Assembly: GCA_964547125.1 (NCBI GenBank)
Contig: CAZJLS010000023.1
Span: 1 to 22,127 of the forward strand
Source of the DNA: Methanobrevibacter_A sp964547125
Lineage (GTDB): Archaea; Methanobacteriota; Methanobacteria; Methanobacteriales; Methanobacteriaceae
Length of the DNA stretch: 22,127 bases
Reading direction: 5' to 3'
A program made the position numbers and the translations under genes. How positions within the stretch are numbered: position 1 is the first letter of the stretch; every line of letters starts with the position of its first letter. This document shows, piece by piece, positions 13,825 through 19,802 of this stretch. The notes under the pieces are model-generated. The model ran no database searches, had not been told where the DNA came from, and saw nothing but the letters and a program-made list of their open reading frames with translations.

Positions 13825-14731
13825 CTTCTACCTCTTTTACTAAAATTTCTATTAATATATCATCTGCACCAATTGGTTGAGGATATAAAATTTCTCCTTC
13901 AAAATCTGTTTTTGTTAAATCATGTGAATGGTCATGTGAATGTTCGTGACCATGGTCATGATGATGGTGGTGTTCTTCTAATAATCCAAGTATTATTGGA
14001 ATATCATGAGTTGTATGCATTCCTGGAGCTATAAATACTGGTACAACAACTAATCTATCCAGATTATTTTTTTCATTTAAATTACTTATTGACACTGGTA
14101 TTCTTGGATCTGTTAACTCCATAAAACCAAATTCTGATGGATAGTTAGTATTTTCTTTAAATAAACTATGTAATTGTGATATGAATTCTTTATTATAATT
14201 TAATCTACTTCCATGACTTACCAGTAATATTCCAGTTTTAACATCATCAGATAATTCTGATTCTTTTAATGCTGTTTCGATTCTATTATCAATTATATCT
14301 AATAATTTTTTATTTGGACCTATTGGATCTACTAATTTTATATTTCCATTGAAATCTACTTCTTCAATACCATTTAAATAGTGTCCTTCTGGATAATTTC
14401 CATCTGGGCATCTTGGGTCTTCTTCTAGTGGTTCTAATCCTAATAATATTGGAATATCAATTTTTGTATGTATTCCAGGTGCTAGGAAAACCGGTACCGC
14501 AATAATATTTTCTAAATTTTCGTTTCTATCCTTTAGATTTTTTATTGCTTGAGGTATTGTAGGGGATGCTACTTTCATATACCCTACTTCTGTATCAAAT
14601 CCTGTAGATTTTTTAAATTTTTCACATATTTCTGTAAATACTTCTTCATTATATGGTTTTGTACTTCCATGACTTATTAGAAGTACTGCTGTGTCTTTTG
14701 AATTATTGTATTGGTTTAAATTTGTATCCAT
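13814..14731 (-). CDS. Two-domain CbiX/CfbA-like sirohydrochlorin chelatase paralogue with His-rich loop
   Basis: Numbering from the ATG at 14731 gives 305 residues. Two full CbiX-short domains lie in tandem. Domain 1 has ISHGS (H21) and APGIHTKIDIP (H88). Domain 2 has VSHGSRL (H173) and APGMHTTHDIP (H239). Domain 2 also carries a His-rich loop (about 254-270, 11 histidines), while domain 1 has a shorter loop with ED, PRCPDG and EGHYLNG instead. Both predicted metal histidines survive in both domains, so both may be active, like a covalent form of the CbiX-short homodimer. The longer frame begins at 14755, but ATG 14731 is preferred because it reduces overlap with the DUF35 gene from 53 to 29 bp. 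It is the middle gene of an overlapping trio. Confidence 0.84.
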   Translation of the reverse strand: MDTNLNQYNNSKDTAVLLISHGSTKPYNEEVFTEICEKFKKSTGFDTEVGYMKVASPTIPQAIKNLKDRNENLENIIAVPVFLAPGIHTKIDIPILLGLEPLEEDPRCPDGNYPEGHYLNGIEEVDFNGNIKLVDPIGPNKKLLDIIDNRIETALKESELSDDVKTGILLVSHGSRLNYNKEFISQLHSLFKENTNYPSEFGFMELTDPRIPVSISNLNEKNNLDRLVVVPVFIAPGMHTTHDIPIILGLLEEHHHHHDHGHEHSHDHSHDLTKTDFEGEILYPQPIGADDILIEILVKEVEDEL

Positions 14732-15101
14732 AGGATATAACCCCATCTTCTCCATCTTCTCTTATTTTACGGAATACCATTTCAACAGGGTCACCTATTT
14801 TAATTTTATCAACATCACAATCTACTAATTGTGCTGTTAATTTTGCTCCTTCTTCTAATTCAATTATCGCAACAGCATATGGAGATAATTTCTTAAAATC
14901 AGCTGTTGGGGATCTTACAATTGAGAATGTGTGTATTTTTCCTTTTCCTGAGAATTGGAAGTCTTTAATATTTCCTTTTCTTCTACAATCTGGACAGATT
15001 ACTCTTGATGGGAAAAATACTTTACCACAGTTTGTACATTTAGATCCAATTACATTGTATCTTTGATGAATATGACGCCATGTTCTAACAGTATCAGACA
15101 T
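14703..15101 (-). CDS. Zinc-ribbon plus OB-fold (DUF35) acyl-CoA-associated protein
   Basis: The protein has 132 residues. The N-terminal rubredoxin-like ribbon has CTNC (22-25) and CPDC (36-39). Before it, MSDTVRTWRHIHQRYNVIG fits the family's leading helix. The C-terminal half (about 47-130) is the OB-fold, with GKGKIHTFSIVRSPT and PYAVAIIELEEGAKLTAQLV. In archaea DUF35 proteins bridge acetoacetyl-CoA thiolase and HMG-CoA synthase in the mevalonate route, channeling the CoA intermediate. Neither partner is in this window, so that role is inferred from family. An excellent ribosome-binding site (AGGAGGAT, 15111-15118) fixes the start and marks this as the first gene of the minus-strand cluster. 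Confidence 0.88.
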   Translation of the reverse strand: MSDTVRTWRHIHQRYNVIGSKCTNCGKVFFPSRVICPDCRRKGNIKDFQFSGKGKIHTFSIVRSPTADFKKLSPYAVAIIELEEGAKLTAQLVDCDVDKIKIGDPVEMVFRKIREDGEDGVISYGYKFKPIQ

Positions 15102-15110
15102 AAAAATTTT

Positions 15111-15118
15111 ATCCTCCT
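15111..15118 (-). promoter_or_regulatory. Strong Shine-Dalgarno site of the DUF35 gene
   Basis: On the minus strand AGGAGGAT lies 9 bases before the ATG at 15101; it is the strongest ribosome-binding site in the window and defines the head of the chelatase-thiL-amrS cluster. Confidence 0.7.
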
Positions 15119-15524
15119 AAAAATATTAAATTAATTTTGAGTCGTTATTTTATATTAATTTAGATTTATATTTTTAGTAGTATAATTAATTTATCTATAA
15201 AAAAAAATTATAGTAATACAATTTTTAATATTAATATTATTTATATTTTTTATAAAAAACATATTAGAAAATTAATCTAAATAAAAAAATAAAAAATATT
15301 TATTTTACGGAAGATTATTAAATAAAAAAAAAAGAAAGTCAAATGAAAAAAATATACCTATTCTCGGCACCATCCCATTGCTAACGAATAATAAAAAAAA
15401 TCAATACCTTTAATTTAATATTTGACTTATGTTCCTTTTAACTCTCCATAATACAATTTATTTTATCAAAGTCACTATTAAAAGACAAATATATTAACAT
15501 TATAATCTAAACATTATCTTTATA
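15119..15524. other. AT-rich non-coding stretch with a GC-richer patch
   Basis: I see no convincing gene here. It holds the upstream region of the DUF35 gene, with AAAAATATAAATC (about 15162-15174, minus strand) as a possible TATA box. It also has A- and T-runs, and one less AT-rich patch (about 15359-15391) inside a 9-bp inverted repeat. The minus strand of that patch reads FYYSLAMGWCRE and then stops, which may be the end of a decayed gene. Confidence 0.5.
15336..15428. repeat. Inverted repeat bounding a 93-bp segment (possible MITE-like or gene remnant)
   Basis: AAGTCAAAT at 15336-15344 and its exact complement ATTTGACTT at 15420-15428 face each other across 75 bp. The only GC-richer patch of this intergenic region lies between them. 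No clear target-site duplication flanks it, and a 9-bp match can arise by chance in such DNA, so the call is tentative. Confidence 0.25.
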
Positions 15525-15629
15525 TTACAATCTCTCTAGACACTTCTTTTTTTCCTCTACCTCATTAATAACTTCATCATTATCAATTATACCACATAAT
15601 TTATCTAATTCGTTACCTTTATGATTCAT
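15525..15629 (-). CDS. 34-residue ORF overlapping the antitoxin gene end (possible frameshifted tail or small protein)
   Basis: The frame reads MNHKGNELDKLCGIIDNDEV and continues INEVEEKKKCLERL to a TAA. It starts inside the last codons of the ribbon-helix-helix gene in another frame, an 11-bp overlap. It is acidic then basic, with no membrane segment. Two readings are possible: a very short second gene coupled to the antitoxin, or the natural C-terminus of the antitoxin split off by a frameshift, since GNELDKLCGIID looks like real protein sequence. It is far too short to be an intact toxin. I recognise no family. Confidence 0.4.
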   Translation of the reverse strand: MNHKGNELDKLCGIIDNDEVINEVEEKKKCLERL

Positions 15630-15807
15630 ACTTTAATATTTTTTCTAATTCTTCAATAGTAGAGGTTGGTTCTTTAAGAGTTGAACCCCTTTTTATACCT
15701 TCAATAACATAATTATTTAGTAAATCTATTTGGTTTACTTCTAATTCAGCACTTTTAATTTTTAATTGATGTTTTACATCCTCGTTAATTCTAATTGTTG
15801 TTGTCAT
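15619..15807 (-). CDS. Ribbon-helix-helix antitoxin-like DNA-binding protein
   Basis: The protein has 62 residues. TTTIRINEDVKHQLKIKSAE (2-21) is the beta strand and first helix of a ribbon-helix-helix (Arc/CopG type) fold, and VNQIDLLNNYVIEGIKRG is the second helix. The polar tail (TSTIEELEKILKYES) is where antitoxins of this class bind their toxin. Such proteins act as dimers on their own operator. A ribosome-binding site (AGGATG, 15815-15820) lies 7 bases upstream. No toxin gene (RelE, MazF or PIN type) is next to it; only a 34-residue ORF overlaps its end. It is therefore an orphan regulator or the remnant of a toxin-antitoxin pair. Confidence 0.75.
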   Translation of the reverse strand: MTTTIRINEDVKHQLKIKSAELEVNQIDLLNNYVIEGIKRGSTLKEPTSTIEELEKILKYES

Positions 15808-15984
15808 ATAATAACATCCTAAAAATTAATTATTGTATTTTTTGTATATTAGTATAAACTTTAAAATTATAATTAAATATTTTACAATAAATTCTTCAAT
15901 ACCAAAAATAATTTTTAATTTTCGTTTTTTTTATAATTTAAAGTAAAAATACATTAAAAACTAAAAAAAATAAAAAATATAAAC
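15808..15984. other. Intergenic region with promoter of the antitoxin-like gene
   Basis: On the minus strand GTTTATACTAATATAC (about 15845-15860) could serve as TATA box for the ribbon-helix-helix gene. The rest is A/T-rich without coding signal and includes the 3' side of the MgtE-like gene. Confidence 0.35.
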
Positions 15985-17343
15985 TTATATACCAAGATTA
16001 AAAACAAGAACAGAAACTAAAACCAAAATTAAAGTAGCAATAGAATCTGTTAAACTAGTAGATAAAGGAATAACAATATTATCAGGATCAAGTCCTTTAC
16101 GATAAGAAATAATAGAAATATAATATACAACCAACTGCATAATTAAAATCAATAAAAGTCCAGCAATTAAACTAATAAGAATAATAGCTAAAAAACCAAT
16201 ATCCACCCCACCAACAACAACATATGAAAAATTAGCTAAAAAACCAATAAGAGGATAAATAATAAGAGCTAAAACAATAATAGCACTAAAATTACGTAAA
16301 GTATACTTATCAAAACTAAAAGAAGACTCAATAAGACCAGAATGTAAACTAGAAGACAAACGAGCACCAAGAATACTAACTAAATTACCACTCTCACCTG
16401 AGAATAAAGGAACAAGCGTTAACAAACTTCCTTTAGAAAGCAAAGTATCAGCAAAATTATTCAAAACACCACCAGCAAAACCACCAAGCAAAGAACAAAC
16501 CAACAAAACAGGAGAAGACTGCTTAACAATATTTAAAATATCATCACTAGACTTAACACCGAAATAACAACAAACAATAACTAAAACAACAATCAAAACA
16601 CTAATAAATTCTCTCAAAATAACAATCTCACTAAACAAAGACAAAATCATAACAGAAAGAATAATAGAAGGCAAAGTGAAAAAATCACCAAAAGCAGCAA
16701 TCAAAGGAGTTGTTATATTATCCGGATCCCAACCATGCTGAAAACTCTTCAAAGAAATCAACATAGAAATAGGCAACATAATAAGACTTGAAATCATACC
16801 AGATAAAAAAGAAATAATAATAAAATTTGACAATGGTATTGAAGGTAAATTAGAAACTAAACATAAAAATTTAGTAATAAAAGCCAAAAATACAGATAAA
16901 ATCATAGTCAAAATAATTGAAGAAATAATATTCTGATTCAAAATCTTACTCTTTTCAAACTTAGGAGATAAAATACCTAAATTCAAATTAGTCCCTAACC
17001 TTGAACCAAAAGCTCCAAAAATATTACCTCTCATTCCAATAGCACCAGGAATCAATGTTAATAAACCTGGCCAAGCTTTTAAAAAGAAAGTCATATTACT
17101 TAAAATTATACCAGCAAACAAATCCCCAAATGCACAAATTAAAAGTGCAAAAAGACTTTGTTTAATTAAAGAATAAGAAGAATTAGTAATTAATTCTCTA
17201 AAAGATTTAACTAATTTAAAGGGTAAGTTAAATAAAAGATTAAACTGTTTAAACAAAAATATGATAAATTTCACTAAGTTCTGAGTGATTTTGGTGCCTA
17301 TCAGACGTATCATCGTCAATGGATTTTTCTTCACCAATATCAC
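15985..17343 (-). CDS. MgtE/SLC41-type divalent cation transporter with two internal repeats
   Basis: This is a 452-residue integral membrane protein with about ten spans. Two homologous halves are visible. Half 1 has LTLIPGAIGMRGNIFGAFGS (95-114) and HGWDPDNITTPLIAAFGDFF (203-222). Half 2 has LVPLFSGESGNLVSILGARL (310-329) and GLDPDNIVIPLSTSLTDSIA (417-436). The PDNxxxP and D/N-bearing pore motifs are those of SLC41/MgtE magnesium channels; the bacterial cytosolic CBS domains are absent. The frame begins with GTG, and its first 31 codons use rare GTG, TTG, CTG, CGT and GGC. An ATG-started ORF in another frame (17249-17353) covers the same stretch with normal codons, so the true N-terminus is doubtful. 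It follows the PhoU/TrkA-C gene by 38 bp, suggesting that protein regulates it. Confidence 0.82.
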   Translation of the reverse strand: MILVKKNPLTMIRLIGTKITQNLVKFIIFLFKQFNLLFNLPFKLVKSFRELITNSSYSLIKQSLFALLICAFGDLFAGIILSNMTFFLKAWPGLLTLIPGAIGMRGNIFGAFGSRLGTNLNLGILSPKFEKSKILNQNIISSIILTMILSVFLAFITKFLCLVSNLPSIPLSNFIIISFLSGMISSLIMLPISMLISLKSFQHGWDPDNITTPLIAAFGDFFTLPSIILSVMILSLFSEIVILREFISVLIVVLVIVCCYFGVKSSDDILNIVKQSSPVLLVCSLLGGFAGGVLNNFADTLLSKGSLLTLVPLFSGESGNLVSILGARLSSSLHSGLIESSFSFDKYTLRNFSAIIVLALIIYPLIGFLANFSYVVVGGVDIGFLAIILISLIAGLLLILIMQLVVYYISIISYRKGLDPDNIVIPLSTSLTDSIATLILVLVSVLVFNLGI

Positions 17344-17353
17344 CTACAAACAT
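17249..17353 (-). other. 34-codon ATG ORF overlapping the MgtE-like 5' end in another frame
   Basis: The ORF gives MFVGDIGEEKSIDDDTSDRH and continues QNHSELSEIYHIFV before a TAA. It looks like a polar cytosolic N-terminus with AT-rich genome codons (GGT GAT ATT GGT GAA). It is probably the true N-terminal segment of the transporter, separated by a frameshift near 17250, or a small upstream ORF. Confidence 0.45.
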
Positions 17354-17381
17354 ACTTTATCACATCAAAAAAAAAAATTAT

Positions 17382-17969
17382 TTAATTAATTATTATATCA
17401 TCTAATGTAATCTCATTATGTGCTAGTTTTTTCAATATTTCATAACCTGCTTCTGTTCCTTTAACAATGAGAACATCATTATCTAATATAGTAGTATCTT
17501 TATCTGGACCATATATCCAATTTTTATTTCTTCTAATAGATATTACTCTCATACCAGTACGATTTGAAAGTAATAAATCACCTAAAGTTTGATTAACTAA
17601 ATCAGAATTAGGTGAAACATTAACACGATAAATATTCGTTTCAGAATCTGCCATAGCCATTTTTAATACAGGATGTGGTTCCATACCTTTTAAAGTTATA
17701 TCAGCTAAATCCTTTGCAGCATTAGCTATAGATTCTGCAGCTTCTGCAACTTCTAATAAAACTGTTAATTTCTCAGCATCTTCCACACTTCTAGCAGCGA
17801 GTAATGATTCTTTTTTAATTTCATAATTCAAACCATTAACCCTATTTTCAAGATTTAAAACTTCTTCAGCTGCATCTTCATTTTGAAAAAGAACCGATGA
17901 ATAAGCTAAATCAACCATAAGCTCTGATAAATTTTTCATTTCAATTAAAATATCTTTTACTGTAGACAT
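17382..17969 (-). CDS. PhoU-domain / TrkA-C (RCK_C) regulatory protein
   Basis: The protein has 195 residues from the ATG at 17969. This start is preferred over an upstream in-frame ATG (18005) because AGGTG (17978-17982) lies 8 bases before it and the extra 12 residues are hydrophobic and overlap cbiH. Residues about 1-95 form a PhoU-like helical bundle (VKDILIEMKNLSELMVDLAY, then NLENRVNGLNYEIKKESLLA). Residues about 105-190 form a TrkA-C ligand domain with IYRVNVSPNSDLVNQTLGDL, GMRVISIRRN and DNDVLIVKGTEAG. This architecture is common in archaea next to cation transporters or channels. It lies between cbiH (28-bp gap) and the SLC41/MgtE gene (38-bp gap). It probably senses a nucleotide or ion and gates that transporter. 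Confidence 0.85.
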   Translation of the reverse strand: MSTVKDILIEMKNLSELMVDLAYSSVLFQNEDAAEEVLNLENRVNGLNYEIKKESLLAARSVEDAEKLTVLLEVAEAAESIANAAKDLADITLKGMEPHPVLKMAMADSETNIYRVNVSPNSDLVNQTLGDLLLSNRTGMRVISIRRNKNWIYGPDKDTTILDNDVLIVKGTEAGYEILKKLAHNEITLDDIIIN

Positions 17970-17997
17970 TAAAAAAACACCTATAAAAATTATTAAA

Positions 17998-19059
17998 TTA
18001 TTCACTATTTAAAATACAATGCCGTCTTAATTTTAATAAATCTTTCTTCTTCCTATTTAAATCATCAACATCATTTACATAATCATTGAAATATTTCTTA
18101 ATACATTTAACTGCATCAGCCTTATGAATCCATAAACAGTCCTCACAACTCCAAACATTCTTATTTTTAATCCATTTACCACCTGTAGAACCATCACCAC
18201 AAGGATAAAAAGGACAATAACAAAAATCACAATGCTGACCTTCTTCATGACATGGATAATAATCACAATCTAAATTAGGACCTGTAGGAGTTTTACCTTC
18301 AAAGAAATCCTCATAAAAATTCCTAGATGCTGGATGAATATCACGTTTAATAGCATAACCACGAGAAGTCACCATATACCCTTCTGAAAGATATGTTAAC
18401 TTATTACCTACAATTAAACATGAAAACATATTCACATCTTCTTCTTCCAATTCACCTAATTTAACTATCTTAGTTTTTGAAGGATAATCAGTACTATCAA
18501 CAATACCAACTAAAGTATCTTCACCACGTACTTCAAGCATAATTTTCTTAAATAATCTAAAAGGCTCTTTTCTAGACTTACTAATAGGATTATAAACAGC
18601 AATTATAAAATTACCCAAAGCAGCATGCCTAATTTTACCTTCAATTTCAGATAAAGGTGTTAAAAGATTACTTAAACTAATACTGGCAAAATCATGCAAA
18701 GGAGCCCCTAATAAATCAGCAGAATAATTAATAGCAGAAACACCTGGATATACTCTAACATCAACTTTATCATATTTTCCTAAAAGTTGAAAAATAAGAT
18801 TAGCCATTCCATAAACACCAGGATCACCAGAACTAATAATTGCAACATTATTTCCTTCTAAAGCTTTAGAAATAGCTAATTCTCCACGTTTAACCTCATC
18901 TCCCATGCCTTTTTTAATAAGTTCTTTACCTTCAACGAGATGAGAAATAGAATCAATATACTTCTTATAGCCAATAATAATATCAGATTCTTCTAAAGCT
19001 TTAATAGCATTTAAAGTAATATCGTCTTTACTTGGACCAATACCAATAATATTTAACAT
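17998..19059 (-). CDS. cbiH: Precorrin-3B / cobalt-factor III C17-methyltransferase with cysteine-rich tail
   Basis: CbiH transfers a methyl group from SAM to C17 with ring contraction in anaerobic cobamide synthesis. Residues 1-240 are a tetrapyrrole methylase: NIIGIGPSKDD (3-13), IISSGDPGVYGMA (74-86), VRVYPGVSAIN (101-111), IAVYNPISKSR (153-163) and TSRGYAIKRDIHP. Residues about 258-320 add a zinc-ribbon-like module with nine cysteines (C265, 270, 277, 280, 282, 287, 305, 308, 319), known in archaeal CbiH as a cysteine-rich small domain and likely to bind metal. The 353-residue length is about 110 above the bare methylase. AGGATG (19070-19075) lies 10 bases before the ATG. The gene ties the operon to the corrinoids needed for methyltransfer and methanol use. 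Confidence 0.92.
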   Translation of the reverse strand: MLNIIGIGPSKDDITLNAIKALEESDIIIGYKKYIDSISHLVEGKELIKKGMGDEVKRGELAISKALEGNNVAIISSGDPGVYGMANLIFQLLGKYDKVDVRVYPGVSAINYSADLLGAPLHDFASISLSNLLTPLSEIEGKIRHAALGNFIIAVYNPISKSRKEPFRLFKKIMLEVRGEDTLVGIVDSTDYPSKTKIVKLGELEEEDVNMFSCLIVGNKLTYLSEGYMVTSRGYAIKRDIHPASRNFYEDFFEGKTPTGPNLDCDYYPCHEEGQHCDFCYCPFYPCGDGSTGGKWIKNKNVWSCEDCLWIHKADAVKCIKKYFNDYVNDVDDLNRKKKDLLKLRRHCILNSE

Positions 19060-19083
19060 AACTAAAAAACATCCTTCTGTTAT

Positions 19084-19602
19084 CTAATTTCCAGTTCCAG
19101 TTTCATTACCATACAATTTAAGAATACTAGTTATTTTAATAGTATTAACATCAATAATAACCATATTACCAGTTATATTGGCTTCAGCAACTGCAGTAAC
19201 CTTATAAGCAGGGATTGTAGATATATAAGAAGAATTATAAGAAGAATTACTTCCAGCATAACCAAGAGTAGTTATTGTAACATTAACATGCCCACTTTCA
19301 GTAGATTGTTGTGTTGTTGCAGTCATATTAGGAACACTGACACCATCAATATCCGCTATTTCCGCCATCGCCATCGCCGTGTCAACACGATTAGTAATAT
19401 TAATTGAACTAGGATTCTTAATAATAATATTACTTATACTTTGAGGATTAATAAAATTAGAAATAGTATTAACTTGTAAATCTATTAAACCTTGAACATC
19501 AGGAACATCAGATGTTACAATAGTATAAGAACTAAATAATCCAATTTCAAAAAAACCAATGAAAAGAAGAATAATAAGAACAATTCTCAACGCTCTATTC
19601 AT
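19084..19602 (-). CDS. Signal-anchored extracytoplasmic protein of unknown function, sequon-rich
   Basis: The protein has 172 residues. A short basic start (MNRALR) is followed by one hydrophobic span (about 7-26, IVLIILLFIGFFEIGLFSSY). The rest is a polar, Ser/Thr/Asn-rich, mostly beta-like domain. Seven N-x-S/T sites occur (NIT, NMT, NVT, NSS twice, NIT, NET), consistent with archaeal N-glycosylation on the outside of the cell. I recognise no enzyme motif. It is the first gene of the minus-strand operon leading to cbiH (24-bp gap), PhoU/TrkA-C and the MgtE-like transporter. Pseudomurein-associated or other surface roles are possible; the operon position does not decide between them. Confidence 0.7.
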   Translation of the reverse strand: MNRALRIVLIILLFIGFFEIGLFSSYTIVTSDVPDVQGLIDLQVNTISNFINPQSISNIIIKNPSSINITNRVDTAMAMAEIADIDGVSVPNMTATTQQSTESGHVNVTITTLGYAGSNSSYNSSYISTIPAYKVTAVAEANITGNMVIIDVNTIKITSILKLYGNETGTGN

Positions 19603-19802
19603 AATACCACTTACATTAATTATCCTATAAAATATTTTATAATACTATAATATCTGATTAATATATTTAATAAAACTAACTATAAAAAAAAATTTAAACA
19701 AAAATATAATAATAAAAAATACAAAAAAAATAAATTATTATATTAAAATTTTTTAGCTTCAATACAATTTACACAATTTTATAATATTTTTTAAAGATTT
19801 CT
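19603..19802. promoter_or_regulatory. Divergent promoter region (cbiH operon / polB)
   Basis: This is a 200-bp very AT-rich gap between divergent genes. Toward polB, TTTTATAATA (19777-19786) is centred about 21 bases before the ATG at 19803. No Shine-Dalgarno site is visible, so polB may be leaderless. Several A/T boxes upstream of 19602 could serve the minus-strand operon, but no single one stands out. Confidence 0.4.

Noticed and set aside
13440..13980. Simple-sequence repeat of CAT/ATG units
   Set aside because: The units are histidine codons of the two His-rich chelatase loops, a known property of methanogen CfbA-type proteins, not a non-coding microsatellite.
15343..15384. A 13-codon plus-strand ORF (MKKIYLFSAPSHC) in the long intergenic region
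   Set aside because: It is too short, has no ribosome-binding site and is followed by no gene it could lead; kept only as part of the GC-richer patch observation.
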